Shown: positions 1-8,445 of the stretch, piece after piece
How positions within the stretch are numbered: position 1 is the stretch's first letter
How the letters are laid out: every line of letters begins with the position of its first letter
Assembly (NCBI GenBank): GCA_947460235.1
Contig: CANHGK010000012.1
Location: forward strand, 1 to 64,000
Source: Paenibacillaceae bacterium
Lineage (GTDB): Bacteria; Bacillota; Bacilli; Paenibacillales; CANHGK01
DNA length: 64,000 nucleotides
Reading direction: 5' to 3'
Notes under the pieces: model-generated
Database searches by the model: none
What the model was told of the DNA's origin: nothing
Seen by the model: only the letters and a program-made list of their open reading frames with translations
Translations under genes and position numbers: made by a program

Positions 1-428
1 TATCCGAATGGTTGAACTCACCAGTGATTGCTGATGATTCAGGTTTGTGCGTGGATGCATTTCACGGAGGACCAGGCGTTCGCTCCGCGCGTTTTGCGGG
101 TGAACATGCCACCGATGAACAAAATAATAATAAATTATTAATTGAATTAGAACGTGTAAAGGCGGACACTGAGGACAAACGTGCTGCTCGTTTTGTTTGT
201 GCGCTAGCCGTTGTAGATACCGCAAGTGCGTATACCTTAACCGTGCGCGGTACATGTGAAGGACATATTTTGTTTGCACCTCAAGGAGAAGGCGGATTTG
301 GTTATGATCCCTTGTTTTGGTTGTCTGATTTTCAAAAAACAATGGCCCAATTAACCATCGACGAAAAAAATGCAATTAGTCATCGCGGAAATGCATTAAA
401 AGCATTAATTCAAAAGTTAAAATCTTAA
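1..428 (+). CDS. rdgB: XTP/dITP (non-canonical purine NTP) pyrophosphatase, 5' end cut off
   Basis: The enzyme hydrolyses ITP, dITP and XTP to the monophosphate and pyrophosphate, clearing deaminated purines from the nucleotide pool. The reading frame is already open at base 3, so the N-terminal part lies outside the window. The family signature PVIADDSGL followed by GGPGVRSARFAG is present near the visible start, and the C-terminal GGFGYDPLFW and SHRGNALKAL motifs are intact. About 140 residues are visible, against roughly 195 to 200 for the family. A strong inverted repeat follows the stop. In B. subtilis the rdgB homologue also lies shortly upstream of tig, so context agrees. Confidence 0.95.
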   Translation, partial: SEWLNSPVIADDSGLCVDAFHGGPGVRSARFAGEHATDEQNNNKLLIELERVKADTEDKRAARFVCALAVVDTASAYTLTVRGTCEGHILFAPQGEGGFGYDPLFWLSDFQKTMAQLTIDEKNAISHRGNALKALIQKLKS

Positions 429-430
429 AG

Positions 431-485
431 AAATAGGAGCCTTTCATGATCGCATTTATTATGCAATCAGAAGGGCTCCTATTTT
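431..485. terminator. Convergent terminator between rdgB and the asparagine synthetase gene
   Basis: AAATAGGAGCC at 431-441 pairs with GGCTCCTATTT at 474-484, with a loop of about 30 bases. A-rich and T-rich flanks on either side would let it act in both directions, ending rdgB on the plus strand and the asparagine synthetase gene on the minus strand. Confidence 0.7.
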
Positions 486-2319
486 ATAAGAAAAGTACGT
501 TATATTTTTTTATCCATTCATTCAGTTGCAATAAATAACCGAACCATTGCACATTGTTCATCAGTTGTCCAAACCACTTTAGATCGGAACCGCTTTTGTG
601 TGATTCAATTAATTTGCTTACTGCATCTCGATCAACAATTTGAAAGAGCGGGGCGTCAATTTCAACTAAGTTTTCGATCGCGTTCATAATCAATTCTTCA
701 TAGATCGGATGAACCGTTTTTGGAAATGGATTTTTTTTGCGCCAAACAAATTCATCTGGCAACATGTTTTTGCTAGCCAATCGTAAAATGCCCTTTTCGC
801 GCTGTAATGCATTTTTAACGTTCCATGGTAACCGATAGGCGAGTTCTACTAAGCGATGATCACAGAAAGGGACGCGTACTTCTAAGCCGCAAGCCATGCT
901 CATGCGATCTTTACGATCTAATAAAACAGGCATAAAATAATCAATATTTAACTTTGTAATTTGTCGTATGCGTTGATCTTCTTCAGTTCCGATCGATTCA
1001 CTTGTACTGGACTGCAACGCCTGCTGCCAGCGGGTTTGTGCGTAATTCAAAGGATTCAGTTGCTCGGTCCAATGTGAGTGAATCATGCTAGAACGCTCAG
1101 AGATTGCTTTTGACCAAGGAAAAGCATCATGAATTGCAAGATCGGATTGACTCCACAATCGAAACCACGGGTATCCTCCGAAGATTTCGTCAGCACCTTC
1201 ACCGGACCAGGCAACGGTGACATGTTTTTTAATTTCACGGCAAAATAATAATAAGGAACTGTCAATGTCAGCCATGCCAGGTAAGTCTCTTGCTTGCATC
1301 GCATCGTGTAACGCATTGAAAAGAGGTGTTTGCTCGAGCGTAACCGTACGATGGTTTGTATTTAACAACGCTGAAATCCCACGTGCAAATGGTTCGTCAT
1401 CTTCTGGCACCCAAGCGGTCGCTTTGAAATGTTCGTCTTGCTCTTCAAAATGGATCGAAAAGGTATGTAATTGTTCTTTGAGATGTATTGCGGAATAAGC
1501 GGTTAATAAACTAGAATCAAGTCCGCCTGATAAAAAAAATCCAATTGGAACATCTGATTGAAGTTGTCTAGACGTGATGTCTTCGAGTAAGCGTTGGATT
1601 TCAGAAGCGGCATCTTCGGTCGTTTGTGGGCAAGGGGCCATGGCTAATTTCCAATACGTTCTTTTTTGCAATCCAATTCTTGTGAAATAGGCATATTCTC
1701 CAGGAAGCAATTCGAATACATCACGAAATGGAGTTGTTCCAGGCGTTCTAGCAGGACCGATCAATAGGAGTTCCATCACACCCTGTGCGTCAACGATTGG
1801 ATGAACGAGTGGATAGGTAAGGATTGCTTTGATTTCCGACGCAAAAACAAATGTTTGATTGATGTGACTATAAAAGAATGGCTTTACACCTAATCGATCT
1901 CGTGCACAAAATAAACGTTCACGTTTTGATTCCCAAACTGCGAAAGCAAAAATCCCATTAAAGCGGTACAAACATTCAGCTTCCCAGTGCATGTATGCTG
2001 CAAGTACAATTTCTGTATCACATGTTGTGGCAAAGGAATAACCAGCGAGCTCTAATTCCTGTCTCAATTCATTCGCATTATAAAGTTCACCGTTATAAAT
2101 TAGCGTATACGTTTGAAGGGAATTAGAGCGTGTCATTGGTTGCATGCCGTTTAATGGGTCCATGACGGAAAGTCTTCGATGTCCAAACATGCCTACCGTT
2201 AAATCAGCAATCCCTTGTTGGTCCGGACCACGAGGTGTTAACGTTTGGGTCATTGCCTCGATTAAGGAAACATCATTTTTGTTTTCATTCCAATTAATCC
2301 ATCCGCAAAATCCACACAT
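484..2319 (-). CDS. asnB: Asparagine synthetase (glutamine-hydrolysing)
   Basis: It makes asparagine from aspartate, ATP and glutamine. The N-terminal glutamine amidotransferase (class II) domain covers about residues 2-190: Cys2 is the nucleophile once Met1 is removed, with HRRLS near 47-51 and NGELYN at 76-81. The ATP-binding synthetase domain carries the P-loop SGGLDSS at 264-270. At 611 residues it matches the B. subtilis AsnO class (about 614), which is sporulation-linked there. The start is supported by GGAGGG a few bases upstream. A 6-bp hairpin (CCGTAA/TTACGG, 2335-2353) lies directly before the ribosome site. I cannot tell AsnB, AsnH and AsnO apart with certainty. Confidence 0.93.
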   Translation of the reverse strand: MCGFCGWINWNENKNDVSLIEAMTQTLTPRGPDQQGIADLTVGMFGHRRLSVMDPLNGMQPMTRSNSLQTYTLIYNGELYNANELRQELELAGYSFATTCDTEIVLAAYMHWEAECLYRFNGIFAFAVWESKRERLFCARDRLGVKPFFYSHINQTFVFASEIKAILTYPLVHPIVDAQGVMELLLIGPARTPGTTPFRDVFELLPGEYAYFTRIGLQKRTYWKLAMAPCPQTTEDAASEIQRLLEDITSRQLQSDVPIGFFLSGGLDSSLLTAYSAIHLKEQLHTFSIHFEEQDEHFKATAWVPEDDEPFARGISALLNTNHRTVTLEQTPLFNALHDAMQARDLPGMADIDSSLLLFCREIKKHVTVAWSGEGADEIFGGYPWFRLWSQSDLAIHDAFPWSKAISERSSMIHSHWTEQLNPLNYAQTRWQQALQSSTSESIGTEEDQRIRQITKLNIDYFMPVLLDRKDRMSMACGLEVRVPFCDHRLVELAYRLPWNVKNALQREKGILRLASKNMLPDEFVWRKKNPFPKTVHPIYEELIMNAIENLVEIDAPLFQIVDRDAVSKLIESHKSGSDLKWFGQLMNNVQWFGYLLQLNEWIKKYNVLFL

Positions 2320-2334
2320 CTCGATTCAATCCCT

Positions 2335-2353
2335 CCGTAACGATTTATTACGG
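2335..2353 (-). other. Inverted repeat just upstream of the asnB ribosome-binding site
   Basis: CCGTAA (2335-2340) and TTACGG (2348-2353) form a 6-bp stem with a 7-base loop. On the transcript the stem ends at the GGAGGG of the asparagine synthetase gene. It could be an operator or a leader hairpin that affects translation. No T-box motif is present. Confidence 0.35.
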
Positions 2354-2422
2354 ATAGCATATGCAAGAAAGTGAAAACGTGTGCTACTTTGCGCAAACGA
2401 TTTGTGAGATTTGCAAAAAAAA

Positions 2423-2584
2423 TTAATTGGAACTAATCCAACGATAAAAGGCATCGATTTTACGTTGACTAAATTCAAATGTATTTTCCAAATGATCTTC
2501 AACGATTTGATATTGATTAATTTTTTGTTGCACGTTCAAAAAAAGTTGAGCGACGATAAACAATGCGACTAATTGTTCAAACAT
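2423..2584 (-). CDS. Small hypothetical protein, 53 residues
   Basis: I do not recognise this gene. An ATG at 2584 opens a 54-codon frame that ends in TAA at 2423. An AAAGG stretch lies about 11 bases before the start. The protein begins with a hydrophobic stretch (LVALFIVAQLFL) and continues as a charged, helix-prone tail rich in Gln, Asp and Glu ending in RWISSN. This pattern fits a small single-pass or membrane-associated protein. It lies between the asparagine synthetase gene and tRNA-Arg, all on the minus strand, so read-through from the tRNA promoter is possible. Codon use resembles the neighbours, but it may be a chance frame. Confidence 0.5.
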   Translation of the reverse strand: MFEQLVALFIVAQLFLNVQQKINQYQIVEDHLENTFEFSQRKIDAFYRWISSN

Positions 2585-2708
2585 GAGGACCACGACCTTT
2601 CTGCGGTGGAAAAGAAAGTTTTAGCTTTATGTGATCAGTATATCACCAGTGAATACGTTTTCATATGAGACTTTTCTGAATATTCAATTTTGTCAAGTTA
2701 AAAAAATG

Positions 2709-2782
<74 letters not shown>

Positions 2783-2815
2783 AGGTAAGTATAGGATTTC
2801 CAAAAGACTTCGTAT

Positions 2816-2844
2816 ATAATAGCATACGAAACCATTAAGTACAA
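2816..2844 (-). promoter_or_regulatory. Sigma-A promoter for tRNA-Arg
   Basis: On the minus strand, TTGTAC (2844-2839) and TATTAT (2821-2816) are separated by 17 bases, placed about 35 bases before the tRNA. The -10 region overlaps a plus-strand TATAAT (2815-2820) that could serve the gene at 2875, though I see no good -35 for it. Confidence 0.65.
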
Positions 2845-2874
2845 TCGAGATTGTCTGCGGGGTGGAATAAGTTC

Positions 2875-3753
2875 ATGAAGAGAAAAACGAAAGCAGTTCA
2901 TAAACAAGAGAACTTATTTGTACTGCCGCAAACAATCCATGCGGTAGAGCAGCAATTGGCTGAACATTTTAGAAACGAAGAATGGTTTGAAGCGCTAGAT
3001 AAACTGGAATGGTTACTTTCCATTCCGGATTGTGATTTTGCCAAATTGGAACAGTGGAAATCAATTCAACGAGCCCTATTTGAACTTGTGCCGAGTGAAG
3101 AAACGAACGAACCACCAGTAAATGAGAATGAATTGTACTCACAAATGATGCGTGATAAATCGACATATGATCCAACGAGCGTGAAGCGATGTTTTCAAGT
3201 GCTTTGGAATAACCCCTCGGTGGAATCGCAGCTCATTGCAATTGATCAACTGACGTATATGGTACATGAATCAATAGATCATGAACTTATTCGTTGGTTA
3301 GCAGAAAAGGCGCGTCAGACACAACTTCAATTTCGTGTCTTACTTGCGCTAAAAAAACGTGGTTGGAATCGCGATGTGGTCGTGCCAGGACATTCATCAA
3401 GCCATATGATCAATCCAATTGAACTGCCTGATGAATCCATTGATTGGCCTTGGAACATTCGGTTGATCGGACAAGGGTTATCCGAATGGTTTGAATCGGA
3501 TTATCCAAGCTTTTTACCGCTCATTCAAAGCTTCTGGCAAGAATGGATTCATCGTATTTATTTAGAACCTCTTTATCAAGATTTAATCAAATTAAAAGAA
3601 TCAGAATCAGCAATTTGGACAGAGGCAATTTTCCGTGAAGCGATATTGGCTTGGACAGGAGAAGAGTCAAAGGAAGGAATACGTACGGACCACATAAAAT
3701 GTGAAATCATTCGAAAAAGGTTGCGACTTTATTTTCAGCCCTACGGGAGTTAA
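2875..3753 (+). CDS. Conserved hypothetical protein upstream of tig
   Basis: I do not recognise a characterised family. The protein is 292 residues from ATG 2875, chosen because GGGGTGG lies 8 bases upstream; an in-frame TTG at 2851 lacks a ribosome site. It begins with a basic segment (KRKTKAVHKQ) and is otherwise soluble and probably all-helical, with many Trp residues and a charged middle. It has no signal peptide or membrane segment. It occupies the position of B. subtilis ysoA, a TPR protein just before tig, so a repeat-type helical scaffold is possible, but I cannot see clear TPR consensus residues. Confidence 0.75.
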   Translation: MKRKTKAVHKQENLFVLPQTIHAVEQQLAEHFRNEEWFEALDKLEWLLSIPDCDFAKLEQWKSIQRALFELVPSEETNEPPVNENELYSQMMRDKSTYDPTSVKRCFQVLWNNPSVESQLIAIDQLTYMVHESIDHELIRWLAEKARQTQLQFRVLLALKKRGWNRDVVVPGHSSSHMINPIELPDESIDWPWNIRLIGQGLSEWFESDYPSFLPLIQSFWQEWIHRIYLEPLYQDLIKLKESESAIWTEAIFREAILAWTGEESKEGIRTDHIKCEIIRKRLRLYFQPYGS

Positions 3754-3786
3754 TACAAATCATTCAAGTTTTCGATTTTGTATGAG

Positions 3787-3814
3787 TTGAAATGCATTTT
3801 GATTATGCTATAAT
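3787..3814 (+). promoter_or_regulatory. Sigma-A promoter for tig
   Basis: TTGAAA (3787-3792) and TATAAT (3809-3814) are separated by 16 bases. TGC before the -10 makes it an extended -10 promoter. The tig start codon lies 42 bases further on. Confidence 0.8.
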
Positions 3815-3856
3815 AGTTTGAGTTATTAGGGCCAATTGTTGGAGGGGAATTATTAG

Positions 3857-5173
3857 ATGAAAGCAGTTGTTGAAACGGTCGACCAGCACCAACGCAAACT
3901 GGAGATCGAAGTAGAAGAAGCACGCGTGGAAGATAGTTTGGATCGTGCATTTAAGAAAGTTGTTAAAAACGTTAACGTGGCAGGGTTCCGTAAAGGGAAA
4001 GTTCCACGCATGATTTTTGAAAAGAAATTCGGAGTTGAATCGCTTTATCAAGAAGCGTTAGATATCATTCTTCCGGAAGTTTACTTTGAAGCTGTCAAAG
4101 AAACAGGAATTGATCCGATTGACTACCCGAAATTAGATGTTGTTCAATTTGCTCGTGGTTCGAAATTGATTTTTAACGCGACAGTTGTTGTTCGTCCTGA
4201 AGTAACATTGGGCGCATACACAGATATCCAAGTTGAAGAGAAAGATTTCTCGGCAACGGATGAAGATGTGGCAGCAGAGTTGGATAAAGCCCGCGATCGT
4301 CGTGCGGAATTACTCGTTCTTGAACCAAACGAGAAAGCAATTGATGGTGATACAGCGATTATTGACTATGACGGCTTTGTTGATGGAGTCGCATTTGATG
4401 GCGGTAAAGGCGAGCGTCACAACCTTGTGCTTGGATCAAATTCCTTTATTCCAGGATTTGAAGAGCAATTGATTGGAACAACAAAAGGTGCGAACGTGAA
4501 GGTTAACGTTTCTTTCCCTGAAGACTATCATCATGAGCCGTTGGCAGGGAAAGCTGCAATTTTCAATGTTATCGTACATGATATTAAGCGTAAAGAATTA
4601 CCGGAGTTGAACGATGAACTCGCTCAAGATATCGGTGAGTACGATACGCTTGAAGAGTGGAAAGAAGATTTGAAAGCGCAAATTGCACACCGCAAATTGC
4701 ACGATCAAAACCATTTTGTTGAGGGTCAAGTTGTTGACGCGGTTGTTGCTGTTTCAACGGTTGAAATCCCAGACATTATGATCGCAAACGAAACAGAAAC
4801 GATGCTTAAAGATTTAGAAGGTCGTTTGAAACAACAAGGCATGAACATTGATTTGTATTTGCAATTAACAGGCATGACGAAAGAAGCGCTTGCTGCTCAA
4901 TCCAAACCGGAAGCAGAAAAACGCGTTCGCCGTACCCTCGTGTTGGATGCTGTTGCAAAAGCAGAAAATATTGAAGTGACACCTGCGGAATTAGAAGAAG
5001 AGTTCGTTAAAATTGGTAAACAATATAATATGTCAGCTGAACAAGTCGCAGTGTTGTTCGATCAAAACCAAACGACACAACGTTACATTGAACAAATGAT
5101 TAATTCAAAAACTGTGCAGTTCCTAGTTTCCAAAAGTAGTGCAGCTCATTTAATCCATATTCACCAAGACTAA
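3857..5173 (+). CDS. tig: Trigger factor, ribosome-associated chaperone and peptidyl-prolyl isomerase
   Basis: It binds the ribosome near the exit tunnel and shields nascent chains. The N-terminal domain holds the ribosome-docking signature GFRKGKVP at residues 43-50. The FKBP-type isomerase domain lies at about 160-245 (GDTAIIDYDGFVDG through IPGFEEQLIG), followed by the long helical C-terminal chaperone domain. At 438 residues it is full length for the family. GGAGGGG precedes the ATG. The order tig, clpP, clpX, lon, engB places it in a protein quality-control cluster; B. subtilis has the same order except that clpP is elsewhere. Confidence 0.98.
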   Translation: MKAVVETVDQHQRKLEIEVEEARVEDSLDRAFKKVVKNVNVAGFRKGKVPRMIFEKKFGVESLYQEALDIILPEVYFEAVKETGIDPIDYPKLDVVQFARGSKLIFNATVVVRPEVTLGAYTDIQVEEKDFSATDEDVAAELDKARDRRAELLVLEPNEKAIDGDTAIIDYDGFVDGVAFDGGKGERHNLVLGSNSFIPGFEEQLIGTTKGANVKVNVSFPEDYHHEPLAGKAAIFNVIVHDIKRKELPELNDELAQDIGEYDTLEEWKEDLKAQIAHRKLHDQNHFVEGQVVDAVVAVSTVEIPDIMIANETETMLKDLEGRLKQQGMNIDLYLQLTGMTKEALAAQSKPEAEKRVRRTLVLDAVAKAENIEVTPAELEEEFVKIGKQYNMSAEQVAVLFDQNQTTQRYIEQMINSKTVQFLVSKSSAAHLIHIHQD

Positions 5174-5201
5174 TCTCATAGCATTACGAATATTTATACG
5201 G

Positions 5202-5227
5202 AAGAAGACACGATTGCGTGTCTTCTT
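5202..5227 (+). terminator. Hairpin after tig
   Basis: AAGAAGACACG pairs with CGTGTCTTCTT around a short loop. Only a short T tract (TTTAC) follows, so termination may be partial and some tig transcripts may run into clpP. Confidence 0.5.
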
Positions 5228-5289
5228 TACGCTATCTATGGTATTATATGAGAAAATGACATGACTATTTTATGAGGAGAGCTGCGCAA

Positions 5290-5883
5290 ATGAATTTGGT
5301 GCCGATCGTGGTCGAACAAACGAATCGGGGAGAACGATCCTACGATATTTATTCCCGCCTCTTGAAAGATCGAATCATTTTTCTTGGATCAGCAATTGAT
5401 GATGATGTGGCAAATGTCATTATTGCACAACTTTTATTTTTAGCAGCAGAAGATTCCGAAAAAGAAATCAGTATATACATCAATTCTCCTGGTGGTTCAG
5501 TAACAGCAGGTTTGGCAATACTTGATACGATGCGCTATATTAAACCGGATGTAGTGACGATTTGTGTCGGTATGGCAGCCAGTATGGGGTCATTACTATT
5601 GACTTCAGGGACGAAGGGGAAACGTTACGCTTTACCGAATAGTGAAATTATGATCCACCAGCCGCTTGGCGGCGTATCCGGGCAAGCTTCGGATATTAAG
5701 ATCCATGCGGAATGGATTATGAAAACGAAACGTAAGCTCAATGAAATGTATGTTGAATACACTGGTCAACCATACGATAAGATTGAAAATGACACCGACC
5801 GCGATAATTTTATGACCGCTGCAGATGCAAAAGCATACGGATTAATCGATCACGTCATTACACGTAACGATTTGAGTAAATAA
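5290..5883 (+). CDS. clpP: ATP-dependent Clp protease proteolytic subunit
   Basis: ClpP forms the tetradecameric serine-protease chamber that works with ClpX, encoded next door. From ATG 5290 the catalytic triad falls at Ser98 (GMAASMG), His123 (IHQPLGG) and Asp172 (DTDRDNF), exactly the B. subtilis numbering. This and GAGGAG upstream support this start over the ATG at 5272. The product is 197 residues, normal length. The clpX start lies 11 bases beyond its stop, so the two are probably co-transcribed. A TATTAT-like -10 sits near 5243, but I find no CtsR operator. Confidence 0.98.
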   Translation: MNLVPIVVEQTNRGERSYDIYSRLLKDRIIFLGSAIDDDVANVIIAQLLFLAAEDSEKEISIYINSPGGSVTAGLAILDTMRYIKPDVVTICVGMAASMGSLLLTSGTKGKRYALPNSEIMIHQPLGGVSGQASDIKIHAEWIMKTKRKLNEMYVEYTGQPYDKIENDTDRDNFMTAADAKAYGLIDHVITRNDLSK

Positions 5884-5894
5884 GGGGTGTTCTG

Positions 5895-7157
5895 ATGTTC
5901 AAATTTAATGATGAAAAGGGCCAATTAAAATGCTCTTTTTGTGGTAAAACACAGGAACAGGTTCGTAAATTAGTCGCTGGACCAGGTGTATATATTTGTG
6001 ATGAATGCATCGAACTCTGTACAGAAATCGTCGAAGAGGAACTCGGTTCCGAAGAACAATTGGATATGAAATCTGTTCCAAAACCAAAAGAGGTCTTAAA
6101 TATTTTAGATTCGTATGTCATTGGACAGGAAGTTGCGAAGAAATCATTAGCTGTAGCGGTATACAATCATTACAAGCGCGTGAATTCAGCAACGAAATCC
6201 GAAGATGTTGAATTGCAAAAAAGCAATATTTTACTAGTCGGACCTACTGGCTCTGGTAAAACATTGCTCGCACAAACATTGGCAAAAATCTTGAATGTTC
6301 CTTTCGCTATCGCGGATGCAACATCCCTAACTGAAGCTGGATATGTCGGTGAGGATGTTGAGAATATTTTGCTTAAATTAATTCAATCCGCAGATTACGA
6401 TGTAGAGAAGGCTGAGAAAGGCATTATTTATATCGATGAAATTGATAAAATTGCACGCAAGTCAGACAATCCGTCGATCACACGCGACGTGTCTGGTGAA
6501 GGTGTTCAACAGGCTTTATTGAAAATTTTGGAGGGTACGGTTGCATCGGTTCCTCCGCAAGGCGGACGCAAACACCCGCATCAGGAATTCATCCAAATTG
6601 ATACCACGAATGTATTGTTTATTTGCGGTGGTGCATTTGATGGATTGGAACAAATTATTAAACGTCGTCTCGGTAAAAAAGTGATCGGTTTCGGATCTGA
6701 CGGTCAACGTGCAGAATTGCGTCAAGGCGATACACTGAAGATGGTATTGCCGGAAGATTTATTAAAGTTCGGACTAATTCCGGAGTTCGTAGGTCGTTTA
6801 CCAGTACTTGCAACGTTGGAACAACTTGATGAACCTGCGTTGATCCGTATTTTAACTGAACCGAAGAACGCTTTAGTGAAACAGTATCAAAAATTACTTG
6901 AACTTGATAATGTTTCCTTGGAATTCCAATCTGAATCCTTGGACTGGATTGCAAAAGAAGCAATTAAGCGGAATACTGGTGCGCGCGGTTTGCGTGCAAT
7001 TATTGAATCCATCATGCTTGATGTAATGTTTGAAGCGCCGTCCCGTACGGATATTCAAAAAATTGTTATTACAAAAGAAATGGTGGAAGATAAAGTTCCG
7101 CCATTAATGACGATTAAAGAGTCAATTACAGCGAAAAAGAAAGGAGAAAGCGCCTAA
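5895..7157 (+). CDS. clpX: ATP-dependent Clp protease ATP-binding subunit
   Basis: ClpX is the AAA+ hexamer that unfolds tagged substrates and feeds them to ClpP. A zinc-binding domain uses Cys13, Cys16, Cys35 and Cys38. Walker A is GPTGSGKT at 116-123, and Walker B is [10 protein letters not shown]. The [11 protein letters not shown] segment and a C-terminal [10 protein letters not shown] sensor-2 motif are present. The length of 420 residues is typical. It follows clpP after 11 bases. A terminator overlaps its stop codon. Confidence 0.98.
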   Translation: MFKFNDEKGQLKCSFCGKTQEQVRKLVAGPGVYICDECIELCTEIVEEELGSEEQLDMKSVPKPKEVLNILDSYVIGQEVAKKSLAVAVYNHYKRVNSATKSEDVELQKSNILLVGPTGSGKTLLAQTLAKILNVPFAIADATSLTEAGYVGEDVENILLKLIQSADYDVEKAEKGIIYIDEIDKIARKSDNPSITRDVSGEGVQQALLKILEGTVASVPPQGGRKHPHQEFIQIDTTNVLFICGGAFDGLEQIIKRRLGKKVIGFGSDGQRAELRQGDTLKMVLPEDLLKFGLIPEFVGRLPVLATLEQLDEPALIRILTEPKNALVKQYQKLLELDNVSLEFQSESLDWIAKEAIKRNTGARGLRAIIESIMLDVMFEAPSRTDIQKIVITKEMVEDKVPPLMTIKESITAKKKGESA

Positions 7158-7175
7158 TTTATTAGGCGTTTTCTT
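7151..7175 (+). terminator. Terminator overlapping the clpX stop codon
   Basis: CGCCTAAT (7151-7158) pairs with ATTAGGCG (7161-7168), followed by TTTTCTTCT. The TAA stop of clpX lies inside the 5' arm. Confidence 0.7.
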
Positions 7176-7198
7176 CTGTAGGATTGGGAGGAACTACG

Positions 7199-8305
7199 AT
7201 GTATTTACGTGAACAGACCGTGCCCGTTCGCGTGCGTGATCTCGTGATCGGTGGAAACAATCAGGTCGTAATGCAAAGTATGTGTACGACCAAAACAGCG
7301 GATGTGAAAGCAACTGTTGCAGAGATTCACCGTTTAGAAGAAGCAGGTTGCCAACTTGTGAGAGTAACGGTGAATAACAAGGAAGCTGCAGATGCAATTA
7401 AAGAAATTAAGAAACAAATTAAAATACCACTCGTTGCCGATATTCATTTTGATCATCGTCTCGCACTCATGGCTATTGAAAATGGGATTGATAAAGTACG
7501 GATTAATCCAGGTAATATCGGAAAACGAGATCGCATTGAAGCGGTTGTTAAGGCTTGTAAAGAACGCAACATTCCAATTCGGATCGGTGTGAACGCAGGT
7601 TCGCTCGAGAAGCATTTGCTCGACAAATATGGCTATCCGACACCAGAAGCGATGGTCGAAAGTGCATTGTTTCATATCGGAATCCTTGAGGAATTGGATT
7701 TTCATAATATTATTGTATCATTGAAAGCATCAGATGTGCCGATGGCCATTGCTGCGTATACGAAAGCTGCTGCAGCATTTCGATATCCATTACATTTAGG
7801 GATAACAGAAGCTGGTACATTGTTCTCCGGGACGGTAAAAAGTGCTGCAGGACTAGGTGCATTACTTGCTCAAGGGATTGGGAACACAATGCGGATTTCA
7901 CTTAGCGCAGACCCAGTTGAAGAAATTAAAGTATCTCGTGAATTGCTCAAAAGCTTCGGTTTAATTGCGAACGCTGCAACACTTGTATCCTGTCCAACGT
8001 GTGGTCGTCTAGATATCGATTTGTTTACACTTGCGAATGAAGTGGAGAAATACATCGAGAAAGTCAAAGTTCCAATTAAAGTTTCTGTACTTGGTTGTGC
8101 GGTCAATGGACCTGGTGAAGCTCGGGAAGCCGACATCGGCATTGCTGGTGCGCGAGGAGAAGGTATGCTTTTCCGCTATGGTGAAATGATTCGCAAAGTT
8201 CCGGAAGCTGAACTTTTGGATGAATTAAAAAAAGAAATCGATATTATCGTTGAACATTTCGAGCGAACCGGTGAAATACCAGGCCGAAATCACGCACTTG
8301 CATAA
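7199..8305 (+). CDS. ispG: 4-hydroxy-3-methylbut-2-en-1-yl diphosphate synthase (MEP pathway)
   Basis: IspG (GcpE) converts methylerythritol cyclodiphosphate to HMBPP using a [4Fe-4S] cluster, the penultimate step of bacterial isoprenoid synthesis. From ATG 7199 (GGGAGG 6 bases upstream) it has 368 residues. The cluster ligands are visible as Cys265 and Cys268 (SCPTCGR) and Cys300 ([11 protein letters not shown]), with Glu307 as the expected fourth ligand. The N-terminal TIM-barrel part has [10 protein letters not shown]. Its position between clpX and lon differs from B. subtilis. Terminators lie on both sides, so it is probably a separate transcription unit, although I see no clear promoter in the short gap. 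Confidence 0.97.
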   Translation: MYLREQTVPVRVRDLVIGGNNQVVMQSMCTTKTADVKATVAEIHRLEEAGCQLVRVTVNNKEAADAIKEIKKQIKIPLVADIHFDHRLALMAIENGIDKVRINPGNIGKRDRIEAVVKACKERNIPIRIGVNAGSLEKHLLDKYGYPTPEAMVESALFHIGILEELDFHNIIVSLKASDVPMAIAAYTKAAAAFRYPLHLGITEAGTLFSGTVKSAAGLGALLAQGIGNTMRISLSADPVEEIKVSRELLKSFGLIANAATLVSCPTCGRLDIDLFTLANEVEKYIEKVKVPIKVSVLGCAVNGPGEAREADIGIAGARGEGMLFRYGEMIRKVPEAELLDELKKEIDIIVEHFERTGEIPGRNHALA

Positions 8306-8309
8306 AATA

Positions 8310-8357
8310 CCCCCACAGACTGAATCGATGTCACCGGATTCGGACTGCGGGGTTTTT
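8310..8357 (+). terminator. Terminator after ispG
   Basis: CCCCACAGACTGAAT pairs, with small mismatches, with ATTCGGACTGCGGGG, followed by TTTTTGTTT. Confidence 0.75.
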
Positions 8358-8375
8358 GTTTCCAATATCTTACGA

Positions 8376-8404
8376 TTGGACTTCTCTTCATGGTTTGCTA
8401 AAAT
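8376..8404 (+). promoter_or_regulatory. Sigma-A promoter for lon
   Basis: TTGGAC (8376-8381) and TAAAAT (8399-8404) are 17 bases apart, with TGC before the -10. The lon start is 41 bases downstream. I see no CtsR or CIRCE operator. Confidence 0.7.
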
Positions 8405-8445
8405 GAAAGAACGCACAAACCCATGCATCGAAGGAGGGGCGAACA

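Noticed and set aside
3750-4051. Minus-strand frames over the tig start
   Set aside because: They run through the tig promoter, ribosome site and coding region and have no ribosome site or family features; tig is certain.
5221-5290. CtsR or CIRCE operator before clpP
   Set aside because: No AGTCAAA-type heptads or TTAGCACTC/GAGTGCTAA repeat could be found before clpP, clpX or lon.
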